Shown piece by piece: positions 1 to 8,663 of a DNA stretch of 64,000 nucleotides. Position 1 is the stretch's first letter, and every line of letters starts with the position of its first letter. Origin of the DNA: Peptoniphilus ovalis. Lineage in GTDB: Bacteria > Bacillota > Clostridia > Tissierellales > Peptoniphilaceae. The notes beneath the pieces are model-generated. The model worked only from the letters and a program-made list of their open reading frames with translations, did no database searches and was not told the DNA's origin. A program made the translations under genes and the position numbers. The stretch is from contig NZ_JAHLQO010000001.1 in the NCBI RefSeq assembly GCF_018919265.1, positions 372,001 through 436,000 on the forward strand, written 5' to 3'.

Positions 1-976
1 GAGTGTATTCTGCAAGAAGAAGTCCAACCATACCTACTCCAAGTAAAGATGGAGCGATATTAAGGGACATTTTAAATCCATCTACAAAGTTATCTTTAAT
101 AACTGTGAATAGATTGTCAGATTTTTTGTAAGCTGCCATACCTGCGTCAGCTGCATCTTTAAAAGTAACTTTTTTCTTAGGTTCAGGAATATATTGTTTT
201 CCAGAATAATATTCTTGCGGTTTTTTGCTAAGTGGATAAATTCTAGCAGTTATTGCTGTGACGATGAAAGTAACAAATAAAGTTACCCAGAAATAAACTA
301 GCCAGTAATCCATCAAGTCAAGAGTATTAGCAACTATAATCATAAATGTTGCAGATACTGTAGAAAAACCAGTTGCGATAATTGCAGCTTCTTTCTTAGT
401 ATAAGTGTCTTCCATATAAACTCTATTAGTTATTAAAAGTGCAAGTGAGTAAGAACCTACAAAAGATGCTACGGCATCTACTGCAGATTTACCTGGAGTT
501 TTAAAAACTGGTCTCATAACAGGTTCCATGAAAACTCCGATAAATTCCATAAGTCCAAATCCAGTTAAGAATGCAAGGAAAACTGATCCAATTGGTACAA
601 TTGTAGTAACTGATACCATGATTGAGTTCCAAATAAGTGGAAGCATGTCCTTGTCAAATATTCTTGCAGGTCCAATATTTGTCACATACATAAATACAAA
701 AACCAAACTCACTAGTTTAAGTGCAAAGAAAACCATGTGAAGTTTACTTTTTTGCCAAGATTTTGATTTAATAGCGTATAAAATTCCTGATATTACAATG
801 AAAACACCAAATATTAAATTATAATAAGGAATTTTCTTTACAAGGTTTGTGATATGGTCGATTGGAATAGTGTTTGCACCCATTAAATTTATTGGTATAA
901 AGAACATAAATATACCAAATAGGGCATAAAGAATAAAAACGACAACGTCCATGGTATTATATTTTTTAGAATCCAT
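1..976 (-). CDS. YjiH-family nucleoside-recognition (Gate) membrane protein, C-terminus cut by window edge
   Basis: This is an integral membrane protein read on the minus strand. It starts at ATG 976 behind an AAGGGGG ribosome binding site and runs off the left edge, so about 325 residues are visible. The start reads MDSKKYNTMDVVVFILYALF and is followed by several hydrophobic segments. A conserved stretch with AVDAVASFVGSYSLALL and EAAIIATGFSTVSATFMI is typical of nucleoside-recognition/Gate domain transporters of the YjiH type. The substrate of this family is not well established. A soluble loop rich in Lys and Pro lies near codon 230. No partner gene is visible because the downstream side is outside the window. 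The family call is from memory of motifs and is fairly secure; the function is open. Confidence 0.8.
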   Translation of the reverse strand, partial: MDSKKYNTMDVVVFILYALFGIFMFFIPINLMGANTIPIDHITNLVKKIPYYNLIFGVFIVISGILYAIKSKSWQKSKLHMVFFALKLVSLVFVFMYVTNIGPARIFDKDMLPLIWNSIMVSVTTIVPIGSVFLAFLTGFGLMEFIGVFMEPVMRPVFKTPGKSAVDAVASFVGSYSLALLITNRVYMEDTYTKKEAAIIATGFSTVSATFMIIVANTLDLMDYWLVYFWVTLFVTFIVTAITARIYPLSKKPQEYYSGKQYIPEPKKKVTFKDAADAGMAAYKKSDNLFTVIKDNFVDGFKMSLNIAPSLLGVGMVGLLLAEYT

Positions 977-1077
977 AATTAACCCCCTTAAATTATAAAA
1001 AATACAAATAAAGTATTTAAGTATTTATTAAAGCAAAAACAATTTATCACTTTAATTCGATTAAATACTTTAGGCTA

Positions 1078-1083
1078 ATTATA
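1078..1083 (-). promoter_or_regulatory. Candidate -10 box for the YjiH-type gene
   Basis: TATAAT lies on the minus strand about 100 bases upstream of the start at 976. No good -35 box is seen at 16-18 bases, so this is a weak call. Confidence 0.35.
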
Positions 1084-1150
1084 CCCAAAAGACATACTTA
1101 TAAAAACTTTTTTTTAAAATTTATCAAAAAATTTATTTATAACAATATAA

Positions 1151-1178
1151 GAAAAAACTTGCCAAGCTTGGCAAGTTT
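1151..1178 (-). terminator. Intrinsic terminator of the 564-aa protein gene
   Basis: On the minus strand, AACTTGCC and GGCAAGTT form an 8-bp stem around an AAGCTT core, followed by a run of six T. It sits directly at the stop codon of the gene ending at 1177. Confidence 0.85.
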
Positions 1179-2871
1179 AATTAAAATCAACTTCTATTAT
1201 ATTGTCCTTTTTCTTATCAGTCCCGTAATAATCATAAAGTGCTTGACCAAATTTTGTTATCTTTAGATAAATTTTTTCCTCTAAAATATCTAAATCAATT
1301 AAAATTTGAATTACAGGTATATATGCTTCTTGATAATCAGAAAGTCTAACATCTTCACCTGATAGCAATTTTTCAAATAATTCTAGCACTAAATCTTTAT
1401 AGATTTCATAATTATCACCAAGGGCAGGTTTTAAAAAGTCCTCCTTAGAAAGAGAGTCTATCCAAATGGAATATTTTTTAAGTTCATCAAAGCTCATGTA
1501 ATCATCGGCTTCATCTGTTAAAATTATTTCTTGAACTTCGCCAGGATTATATAGATAAGTCAAACTCTTTATAATTGTGAAAAATAAATAAAGCTCAATT
1601 TGTGGGAAGTGTTTATTTTTATAGATTTTTACATACTTTGTAGGTAAAATCTCTGCATCTTCAACAAATCCTCTTAACATTGCAGGAGATAAATCTCCAG
1701 ACTTCAATAAATTTACATAATTAATATCTAAAAATGTGAGAAAATTGTCGTAGTTTTCTATAAATTTATTTGCAGCATAATTAGGATTATTTTTAACTAT
1801 TAAATCAGGAAGTCTATCATCGTAGTAAAATCCACCTATGCTTTCATCGAGCATTTTTATAAAATCAAAAATAGATTTTTTAACTTTTTGTAGTGATTCT
1901 ATTGGTTTTTTAACTTCTCTTCCCATTTTTGAAAGTTTTTTGTAAAAAGCTAAAACAAGTTCAACAGATTCAATTAATTGATTTTGGTCGCTGAAGTCTC
2001 CTCCGTTGCATAGATTAGCAAAGATTTTGAAATAATCTAAATCATAATCTTTAAAAGATTTTTCATCTCCTTCTAGATATTTTTCATAAATCTTTGAGAA
2101 TGTATAATCGAAAAATGCAAGGATGTATTCTTCGTCATTTTCAGAAAGAGCCCTTTTAAAATCTTTCAAATCATTAAGAGCATAGAGGTCTTCCTTATAA
2201 AAGGCAGATTTAAGATCCTCATCAGTAAATTCGAATTCATCATCATAAGGATTCCCATAAAGCCCCCAGTTTGTAACTTCGCTAACTGATAAGAAGTTTA
2301 ATAAATTTGCCTTTAAAAATTCCTTGTCAATTTTAAGCGTTTTTTCTTTATATTTTAACTCTTTAAAAACTTTTAAAAGATTGGAGTGAAATGTAAAGTA
2401 CTCAGTTTCAACCATTGTCCTAATTCTTTGAAGCACTATCTTTTTCTTATTAGGTCCAAAGATTCTAAAAATACCCCACTTATTTGACACATTTGCAAGG
2501 GCTGAAGTGTATTCTATAGTGTAATTTTTATCTAAGATTAAGTCGTGGAATTTATAATCTTCTCCATCTTTTTTTATTTCAAAAAGAGAGACGTAAGAAT
2601 CTCTTAATATTTCTATAAGTTCAAAGGACTCATCTTTATCTATATTTTGAATTTCTAAAAATGAATATATAAGATCTATTGCATCTTCTTTAAAATCTTC
2701 ATAGTCAAGCAAGACCCATGCTGCAATTTCTTCCAAAGGTCTTTTCATTAAATATTCATTGTCTAGTATTGAATTAAAATAACTGTTTTCTAGAAATTCA
2801 TCAAAACCTATGACGGCATGTTTTAGAAAAATTCTTCCAATGTCATAGAGTTCGCTATTAGCGTATTTCAT
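1177..2871 (-). CDS. Hypothetical protein, 564 aa, coupled to an ArAE-type exporter
   Basis: I do not recognise this protein. It is a 564-residue, acidic, mostly helical-looking soluble protein with no signal peptide and no clear membrane segment. It contains many Asp/Glu-Phe/Tyr-Leu stretches and no obvious catalytic motif. It starts at ATG 2871 behind AGGTGA, and its ATGA start overlaps the stop of the upstream exporter gene by four bases, so the two are almost surely translated together. A strong terminator follows at its stop codon. The C-terminal 60 residues (IPVIQILIDLDILEEK and after) look like a winged-helix-like or WYL-adjacent tail, but this is only an impression. A role linked to the exporter is inferred from coupling alone. 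Confidence 0.75.
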   Translation of the reverse strand: MKYANSELYDIGRIFLKHAVIGFDEFLENSYFNSILDNEYLMKRPLEEIAAWVLLDYEDFKEDAIDLIYSFLEIQNIDKDESFELIEILRDSYVSLFEIKKDGEDYKFHDLILDKNYTIEYTSALANVSNKWGIFRIFGPNKKKIVLQRIRTMVETEYFTFHSNLLKVFKELKYKEKTLKIDKEFLKANLLNFLSVSEVTNWGLYGNPYDDEFEFTDEDLKSAFYKEDLYALNDLKDFKRALSENDEEYILAFFDYTFSKIYEKYLEGDEKSFKDYDLDYFKIFANLCNGGDFSDQNQLIESVELVLAFYKKLSKMGREVKKPIESLQKVKKSIFDFIKMLDESIGGFYYDDRLPDLIVKNNPNYAANKFIENYDNFLTFLDINYVNLLKSGDLSPAMLRGFVEDAEILPTKYVKIYKNKHFPQIELYLFFTIIKSLTYLYNPGEVQEIILTDEADDYMSFDELKKYSIWIDSLSKEDFLKPALGDNYEIYKDLVLELFEKLLSGEDVRLSDYQEAYIPVIQILIDLDILEEKIYLKITKFGQALYDYYGTDKKKDNIIEVDFN

Positions 2872-3800
2872 CTTTTTTCACCTACCAAAACTTTGAGTTC
2901 GTCTAAATATTTTAAAATGTATTTAATGTGATAATTGTACACACTGTCGACTTCAGTTGGTGTTCTAAAGCCATTATCTAAATAAAATCTATCTTCAATT
3001 TCTTCGGCGTCCTCGTTGCCATATCTGTCTTCAATCTCCTCGATGATTTCATTTTTTAAAATTTTTGCGCTCATATTATTAACCACTTCAAGACGCACAG
3101 AAATACTTTCGAGTAGGGACATTATTTCCTTTTCCTTTACAAGAGAATGTTCGTGATGAAATGGAGTCTTAACTTCTTCAAGTAAAAGTTTATATAAAGT
3201 GTTGCAACTTTCTAAATTTTCGTTAAATTCAGCTAGACCATCACTTTCATCAACTAAGATTGATTTTAAAGCTCTATTTGCATTGATATATGCCTTCTTA
3301 GAAGCTGCGAGAAAATCATTCCATATATCAGGTGATGAAACCAAATAATTTACTAAAACTGCAACTAAAATTCCTATAAATGTACCTATAACTCTATTAA
3401 AAGCATAGACTGCCTTGTCAGAATCTGAACAAAAAGAAGCAACAAAAACTATACAGGATAGCTGAGTCATGTCCCTCATTTTTACAACAGAAAGAATATA
3501 AATAGTAATTAAAATGCCAATTCCTGCAATTAATGGCTCCACAAAGAGAGGTACAGAAATTTTAGAGCTTAGATATCCAAGAATTACACCAAAGACCGAA
3601 GTGAAAAGTCTCTTTCTAGTATCTTGAAGAGATTCTGAAATTGATGGCTTCATTGAAGACACTGCAGCAATGGATACAAATATTGGAGAGTCTAAGTTAA
3701 GTAATTCAGAAATATACAGACCAACTACAACTGCAAGGGCAGTTTTAATAGCTCTCATTCCTATTCTATATTTGTAATTAAATCTCTTTTTTAATTTCAT
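2868..3800 (-). CDS. Aromatic acid exporter (ArAE/DUF939) family membrane protein
   Basis: This 310-aa protein has an N-terminal membrane half of about 150 residues with four or more hydrophobic segments, followed by a cytosolic helical half. The stretch MRAIKTALAVVVGLY and the motif SSMKPSISESLQDTRKR match the ArAE_1 (DUF939) family, whose better-studied relatives export aromatic acids. ATG 3800 is preferred over 3812 because TGGAG lies seven bases before it, whereas the first ATG sits inside that ribosome binding site. The last codons overlap the start of the 564-aa gene (ATGA). The substrate is unknown. The gene is divergent from hpf across a 136-bp gap. Confidence 0.82.
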   Translation of the reverse strand: MKLKKRFNYKYRIGMRAIKTALAVVVGLYISELLNLDSPIFVSIAAVSSMKPSISESLQDTRKRLFTSVFGVILGYLSSKISVPLFVEPLIAGIGILITIYILSVVKMRDMTQLSCIVFVASFCSDSDKAVYAFNRVIGTFIGILVAVLVNYLVSSPDIWNDFLAASKKAYINANRALKSILVDESDGLAEFNENLESCNTLYKLLLEEVKTPFHHEHSLVKEKEIMSLLESISVRLEVVNNMSAKILKNEIIEEIEDRYGNEDAEEIEDRFYLDNGFRTPTEVDSVYNYHIKYILKYLDELKVLVGEKR

Positions 3801-3936
3801 ATAATACTCCATTCACAAATATTAATTCAATTATATCAATAAAAAATACAAATGTACATTTACAAGAATAATGGGTTAATTGATATAAATTGTAAATTTG
3901 GGGTAAATATTTTATAAATAAAGGAGAGTGACATTT

Positions 3937-4458
3937 ATGTTAATGAATTTTGTTGGAAAAAACATTGAGCTTACAGATTCTCTTAAAGATGTAGCGGAAA
4001 AGAAATTTTCTAAATTAGATAAATACTTTTCAGAAGAAGTAGAAGCAAGAGTTGTATTCTCTACAATTAGAGAAGAACAAACAGTTGAAGTTACAATATT
4101 TTTGCCAAAGACCATTATAAGAGCAGAAGAAACTACAGATGATATGTACTCTTCAATGGATAGAGCAGTAGATGCCCTTGCAAGACAAATTAGAAAACAC
4201 AAGACAAAACTTAAAAAAAGATATCAAAATAACGAAACAATTAGATTTGATGAAATAATTGAAAAAGAAAGTCCAAAAGAAGAACCAAAAATCGTAAAGA
4301 GAAAGAAATTCGAATTAAATCCAATGAGTGAAGAAGAAGCAATTCTTCAAATGGAACTTCTTAATCACAAATTCTTTGTTTTCTTAGATGCAAGTACTGA
4401 AAAAGTTGAAATATTATATAAGAGAAATGATGGAAATTACGGAATAATAGAAGTTTAA
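3937..4458 (+). CDS. hpf: Ribosome hibernation promoting factor, long form
   Basis: Hpf binds the 30S subunit and, in its long form, dimerises 70S ribosomes into inactive 100S particles. The 173-aa product has the N-terminal HPF/RaiA domain (residues about 3-100, starting MNFVGKNIELTDSLKDVAEKK) and the C-terminal dimerisation domain (about 120-173, with MSEEEAILQMELLNHKFFVF and NDGNYGIIEV). The length is typical of the long Firmicute form. ATG 3937 is chosen over a GTG at 3928, which lies on top of the AAAGGAGA ribosome binding site. A clear terminator follows, so it is a single-gene unit. Confidence 0.95.
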   Translation: MLMNFVGKNIELTDSLKDVAEKKFSKLDKYFSEEVEARVVFSTIREEQTVEVTIFLPKTIIRAEETTDDMYSSMDRAVDALARQIRKHKTKLKKRYQNNETIRFDEIIEKESPKEEPKIVKRKKFELNPMSEEEAILQMELLNHKFFVFLDASTEKVEILYKRNDGNYGIIEV

Positions 4459-4460
4459 AA

Positions 4461-4490
4461 ATAAGGCGGGGTACTTCTCGCCTTTTTATT
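4461..4490 (+). terminator. Intrinsic terminator of hpf
   Basis: AAGGCG and CGCCTT pair around a ten-base loop and are followed by TTTATT. It begins a few bases after the hpf stop. Confidence 0.8.
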
Positions 4491-4502
4491 GTCGAGGTAT
4501 TT

Positions 4503-4985
4503 ATGAAAAAATTAATATTTATTATAGCGATAATTTTTCTAGTTGGATGTAGTTCTAATAAAATTTATGATTTAAGAACTGACATATCTGACACAGAAGG
4601 AGTAGAAAAATTAATACATAATCTTGATTGGGATAATAATGAGATAACAAAAATTGTCGCAAGAAATAATGTTGTAAAAATTTATTTTGGAGAAGATACA
4701 AATATAAATAAATTGAAAAATTTTAAAAAACTTTTTGATAATGGAATTATTTTAATTGCACTTACTGGTGCAGAAAAAGTTTTATATCAAGATGCCCGAA
4801 ATAATTTTAGTGAAATTGATAGAGAAAGTTATGAACTATTTTCAGAAGGATTAAAATTAAAAGACTCCGAAGTTTATCAAAAGGACAAGGGAGAATTTAA
4901 TAAGTTACTTAGGAATTTAAAAAAGATGAAAATTGATAAAGAAGATGGCTTTAATTTCAATTTTAATTTTAGATTAAATTTTTAA
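4503..4985 (+). CDS. Predicted lipoprotein, 160 aa (possibly DUF4825-like)
   Basis: The first 20 residues form a lipoprotein signal peptide: MKK, a hydrophobic core, then the lipobox LVGC, so Cys16 should be lipidated and the protein held on the outer face of the membrane. The rest (about 140 residues) is charged and globular. The segment around VVKIYFGEDTN and then GIILIALTGAEKVLY resembles DUF4825 proteins of Firmicutes, but the match is from memory and weak. The start ATG has only a modest GAGG ribosome binding site. A terminator with a GGGACTG stem lies just behind the stop. Function unknown. Confidence 0.75.
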   Translation: MKKLIFIIAIIFLVGCSSNKIYDLRTDISDTEGVEKLIHNLDWDNNEITKIVARNNVVKIYFGEDTNINKLKNFKKLFDNGIILIALTGAEKVLYQDARNNFSEIDRESYELFSEGLKLKDSEVYQKDKGEFNKLLRNLKKMKIDKEDGFNFNFNFRLNF

Positions 4986-5024
4986 AAATTTAATTTTTTT
5001 ATAATAAGATAAATTTTTGATTTT

Positions 5025-5057
5025 GGGACTGTACTATTTAGAGCAGTCCCATTTTTA
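5025..5057 (+). terminator. Intrinsic terminator after the lipoprotein gene
   Basis: GGGACTG and CAGTCCC form a 7-bp stem with a 12-base loop, followed by ATTTTTAATT. The stem sequence resembles the GGGACTGTCCC repeats found later in the window. Confidence 0.75.
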
Positions 5058-5061
5058 ATTA

Positions 5062-5478
5062 TTATGAACTTTTTAATAATTCTTCATAAATATCTATAAT
5101 TTCATTAGGAATTACAAAGTCGAAATATGTGCCTGATTTTGATAAAAATAAATACATAAGTCCAAGGGAGGTAAATTTTTTCATATTTACATATACATTT
5201 TCATCTGAATAGTCCACAGCACCGTTGTAAAAATCATAAAAACTCTTATGCTCTTTCTCATCAAAGGAAAGAAGATTTTCTTTAAATTTATTTAAAATTG
5301 TATTATTTAGTATGGCAATTTTTTCGTCATGACTTAAATGTTCTAAATCTAGATTGTAAGTCTTTTCGATTAACTCTAGATGATCATTTTCTATATTTTC
5401 TAAAATAGGGTATAATCTATCCATAGGCAGTGTATTAATTGTTTCAACTGCAAATAATTTTAGTAAGAAATCGTTCAT
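5062..5478 (-). CDS. Hypothetical protein, 138 aa
   Basis: This is a small acidic soluble protein with no signal peptide. The start has a good GAGGTGA ribosome binding site. The C-terminal part (FTSLGLMYLFLSKSGTYF, then FVIPNEIIDIYEELL) resembles a module seen in unannotated Firmicute proteins, but I cannot name a family. It is a single gene between a plus-strand terminator and the divergent MBL hydrolase gene at 5527. Nothing in the sequence gives a function. Confidence 0.7.
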   Translation of the reverse strand: MNDFLLKLFAVETINTLPMDRLYPILENIENDHLELIEKTYNLDLEHLSHDEKIAILNNTILNKFKENLLSFDEKEHKSFYDFYNGAVDYSDENVYVNMKKFTSLGLMYLFLSKSGTYFDFVIPNEIIDIYEELLKSS

Positions 5479-5526
5479 TTTTTCACCTCGTTTTAATTAT
5501 ACATGAAATGAGGAAAAGGAGGAAAT

Positions 5527-6522
5527 ATGTCGGAGATTAAAAAATTACAGGATGGAATTTATTGTAAAATAATTCCTCTTAAGGGCAATCCCTTAAAGAG
5601 CATTAATATTTATATGGTTAAATCCAAGGGCGAAGCAATGATTATTGACACTGGATTTGACACAGAAGAAATAAGAAAAGAAATGATGGACTATATTAAA
5701 GATATGGACATCGATTTAAATAAAACAATTTTATACTTAACTCACCTTCACTCTGACCACACAGGTCTTAGTTCATGGTTTGCAGAAGACCTTGGAGTTG
5801 ATGTCTATATCAGCGATGTTGATTATCAAATGGTAAGTGCCATGGCATCAGCTGATTCCAAGAGATGGAAAGATGTTATGGAAATTGCACATATGCAAGG
5901 ACTTGATGAAGACAATTTAAAAATCGAAGAGCATTCTGGATATAGATATAGACCTAAGAGGGACTTTAAACATAAGTCTCTTAATCCTGGAGATATTTTA
6001 AAGGTTGGAGACTTTACATTTAAGGGACTTGATTTTGCTGGGCACACTCCTGGAATGGTTGGTCTTTATGAAGAAGATAAAAAGATTTTATTCTGCGGCG
6101 ATCATATTTTAAAAAAGATTACTCCAAATATTACTTTTTGGAACTTTGAAACGGGCGACAGCTTAGGTACTTATCTTAAAAATATAGAAAAGCTAAGAGA
6201 CCTACAAATCGAGCATCTCTATTCATCTCACAGAGAATTAATAGATGATGTTCCTGCAAGAATTGATGAGCTTAAAAGGCATCATGCACATAGAATAGAT
6301 GAGGCTCTAAAAACTTTAGAGAAACATAATGAATGCACAGTAAGAGATGTTGCAGTGGGAATGCACTGGGATATTTCTGCAAGAGGATTTAATGATTTTC
6401 CAAACACTCAAAAGTTTTTTGCAGCGGGAGAAGCTCACGCTCACCTAGAGCATCTTAGAGCAATTGGAAAAGCTGATTTTAGAAAAGATGAAAATGGAGT
6501 TTTAAAATACTTTAAAATTTAA
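5527..6522 (+). CDS. MBL-fold metallo-hydrolase
   Basis: This 331-aa protein is a metallo-beta-lactamase-fold hydrolase. The zinc-binding motif HLHSDH is at residues 73-78. Further expected ligands follow: the His in AGHTPGM (about 175), the Asp in CGDH (about 192) and the His in SSHRE (about 237). The C-terminal 80 residues, rich in His and helical, look like the winged-helix-type tail found in LACTB2/glyoxalase-II-like enzymes. ATG 5527 sits behind AGGAGGAAAT. folP follows 12 bases downstream, so the two are probably co-transcribed. The substrate cannot be read from sequence. Confidence 0.88.
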   Translation: MSEIKKLQDGIYCKIIPLKGNPLKSINIYMVKSKGEAMIIDTGFDTEEIRKEMMDYIKDMDIDLNKTILYLTHLHSDHTGLSSWFAEDLGVDVYISDVDYQMVSAMASADSKRWKDVMEIAHMQGLDEDNLKIEEHSGYRYRPKRDFKHKSLNPGDILKVGDFTFKGLDFAGHTPGMVGLYEEDKKILFCGDHILKKITPNITFWNFETGDSLGTYLKNIEKLRDLQIEHLYSSHRELIDDVPARIDELKRHHAHRIDEALKTLEKHNECTVRDVAVGMHWDISARGFNDFPNTQKFFAAGEAHAHLEHLRAIGKADFRKDENGVLKYFKI

Positions 6523-6534
6523 TGGGAGATAAAA

Positions 6535-7509
6535 ATGGAAAATTTAATTTGTAAATACAAAGATAAAGAACTTGTAAGCGGAAAGGAAACAATTCTATGT
6601 GGAATTGTAAATGTTACACCTGATTCCTTCTCTGATGGTGGAAAATGGTTTGGAGTAGATAAAGCCGTAGAACATGCAAAAGATTTAATTAAAAATGGTG
6701 CTACAATGCTAGATATTGGTGGCGAATCTACTAGACCTGGCTCAACTTATGTAGAAATCGAAGAAGAAATAAATAGAGTAGTTCCAGTAATTAAAAGATT
6801 AAAAGAAGAAGTTGATGTGCCAATTTCAATAGACACGTGGAAGGCTGATGTTGCAAAAGCTGCAATTGAAGCAGGAGTTGATTTTATAAACGACATCACA
6901 GGATTTTTAGGTGATCCAAAAATGGCCGAAGTTGTCGGTAAATCTGATGTAGGAGCAATTTTAATGTTTAACCCTAAAATTGCAAGACCAAATCATAAGA
7001 GCAGCCAAAACTTCCCATCCTTTGGCGGCGAAGGAGTCTTCACAGAAGAAGAATTAAAATCTTTTGAAAAAATGGATATCACAGAATTAATGGTAAAATA
7101 TTTAGAAAAATCCATTGAGTATGCAGAAAGGGAAGGCATCTCAAAAGAAAGAATAATGCTCGACCCAGGTATTGGATTTGCCCTTACTAAAAAAGAAAAT
7201 CTACAATTAATTAACGATATAAATGTATTAAAAGAAATGGGATACTTCACTTTCCTTGGAGTTTCAAGAAAGAGATTTATCACAAATATTCTTTCAGAAA
7301 ATAATATCGACTCAAGTGGAGAAACTGAAGAAGGCTTTGAAAATAGAGACGAAGCGTCAGCAGTTTTAACAGCAATAGCTGCTTTTAGAGGAGTAGAAGT
7401 CCTAAGAATTCACACAACTAAACATCACAGAATTTCTCAACTAATTGCAGATTCAGTTAGACTTAATAAAATCCAAGAAGATTTAGATTTAAAACCATAC
7501 AGTCTTTAA
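6535..7509 (+). CDS. folP: Dihydropteroate synthase
   Basis: DHPS joins p-aminobenzoate to 6-hydroxymethyl-7,8-dihydropterin pyrophosphate in folate synthesis and is the sulfonamide target. Seen here: GIVNVTPDSFSDGG (residues about 23-36), MLDIGGESTRPGS, ISIDTWKADVA, FINDITG, LDPGIGFALTK and GVSRKRF. The protein is 324 aa, longer than the usual 265-280, with extra sequence between the NDI and DPGIGF motifs (around HKSSQNFPSFGGEG). The usual C-terminal RVHDV is replaced by RIHTTKHHR, so the closing pterin-site strand is diverged. No other folate gene is adjacent; the partner is the MBL gene just upstream. Confidence 0.92.
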   Translation: MENLICKYKDKELVSGKETILCGIVNVTPDSFSDGGKWFGVDKAVEHAKDLIKNGATMLDIGGESTRPGSTYVEIEEEINRVVPVIKRLKEEVDVPISIDTWKADVAKAAIEAGVDFINDITGFLGDPKMAEVVGKSDVGAILMFNPKIARPNHKSSQNFPSFGGEGVFTEEELKSFEKMDITELMVKYLEKSIEYAEREGISKERIMLDPGIGFALTKKENLQLINDINVLKEMGYFTFLGVSRKRFITNILSENNIDSSGETEEGFENRDEASAVLTAIAAFRGVEVLRIHTTKHHRISQLIADSVRLNKIQEDLDLKPYSL

Positions 7510-7527
7510 AAAATTTTATTTTAGAGA

Positions 7528-7533
7528 TATAAT
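7528..7533 (+). promoter_or_regulatory. Candidate -10 box for pta
   Basis: TATAAT lies about 38 bases before the pta start in the folP-pta gap. A -35 box is poor (TTTAAA), so confidence is limited. Confidence 0.4.
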
Positions 7534-7571
7534 AATGTTGAAGGTATATAAACTGTAATAAGGGGGAAATT

Positions 7572-8543
7572 ATGGCATTAATAGAAAAATTAAAAGCTAA
7601 AGTTAGAGAAACAAAACCAGAAATCATTTTTCCAGAAGGAAATGATGTTAGAATTTTAAGAGCAGCAATTAGACTTAATAATGATGGAGATATTAAACCT
7701 ATCTTACTAGGAGAAAAATCTGAATTAGAAGAAATTGCTAAATCTGAAGGTGTTGAACTAGGAAGCTTAGAAATTTTAAACCCAGCCGAATACGAAGGAT
7801 TTGATGAAGTAGTATCTAAATTTGTTGAAAGAAGAAAGGGCAAAGTTACAGAAGAAGATGCTCGTGAAATCTTAAAAGACAATAACTATTTTGGAACAAT
7901 GCTAGTTTACATGGGAAAAGCAAAGGGACTTGTATCTGGAGCAGCTCACACAACTGCAGATACTGTAAGACCAGCACTTCAAATTATAAAAACTAAACCT
8001 GAATACAAGAGATGCTCTGGAGCATTTATCATGATTAGAGATGAAGAACTTTACCTAATGGCTGACTGTGCAATTAACACAGACTTAGATGCAGAAGGAC
8101 TAGCAGAAGTTGCAGTAGTTTCAAATGAAACAGCTAGACAATTTGGCATCGATCCAAAGATTGCAATGCTTTCATTCTCAACACATGGCTCAGCAAAACA
8201 CGATAGAGTAACTATGGTTAATGAAGCAGCAAAAATGGCAAAAGAAAAAAATCCTGATATGGCAGTAGATGGAGAACTTCAATTTGACGCAGCTTTTATC
8301 GAAAGAGTCGCAGCAAAGAAAGCTCCAGAATCTAAAGTAGCAGGACATGCAAATGTATTTATCTTCCCTAACATTGAAGCAGGTAATATAGGATACAAAC
8401 TTGCTCAATACTTCGGTGGATTCAAAGCAGTTGGACCAATACTTCAAGGACTTAACGCACCAGTTAACGACTTATCTCGTGGATGTGTAGAAGACGAAGT
8501 ATATTCACTTGCTATTATCACAGCAGCACAAGCAGTACTTTAA
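7572..8543 (+). CDS. pta: Phosphate acetyltransferase
   Basis: Pta converts acetyl-CoA and phosphate to acetyl phosphate, the step before ATP formation by acetate kinase. The 323-aa length is standard for the short single-domain form. Family signatures include PEIIFPEGNDVRILRAA, GLVSGAAHTTADTVRPALQI, CAINTDLDAEGLAEVA, ARQFGIDPKIAMLSFSTHGS, VDGELQFDAAF and FPNIEAGNIGYKLAQ. The ribosome binding site is AAGGGGG. ackA is not adjacent here. A strong terminator follows. Confidence 0.96.
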   Translation: MALIEKLKAKVRETKPEIIFPEGNDVRILRAAIRLNNDGDIKPILLGEKSELEEIAKSEGVELGSLEILNPAEYEGFDEVVSKFVERRKGKVTEEDAREILKDNNYFGTMLVYMGKAKGLVSGAAHTTADTVRPALQIIKTKPEYKRCSGAFIMIRDEELYLMADCAINTDLDAEGLAEVAVVSNETARQFGIDPKIAMLSFSTHGSAKHDRVTMVNEAAKMAKEKNPDMAVDGELQFDAAFIERVAAKKAPESKVAGHANVFIFPNIEAGNIGYKLAQYFGGFKAVGPILQGLNAPVNDLSRGCVEDEVYSLAIITAAQAVL

Positions 8544-8553
8544 TTAGCATTTT

Positions 8554-8582
8554 AAAGACTTCCTTAGGGGAGTCTTTTTTAA
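8554..8582 (+). terminator. Intrinsic terminator of pta
   Basis: AAAGACTTCC pairs with GGGGAGTCTTT (one G-T pair) over about 10 bp and runs into a T tract. Confidence 0.88.
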
Positions 8583-8663
8583 TTTGTAAATAAATATGAT
8601 AGAAAGTTGTGAAAAGTTCTAGTATTATATTCATAAAATAATATTTAATTTGAAAGGATTAAA

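Noticed and set aside
528-740. Plus-strand frame of 70 aa inside the YjiH-type gene
   Set aside because: It is antisense to a clear membrane protein gene and has no family match.
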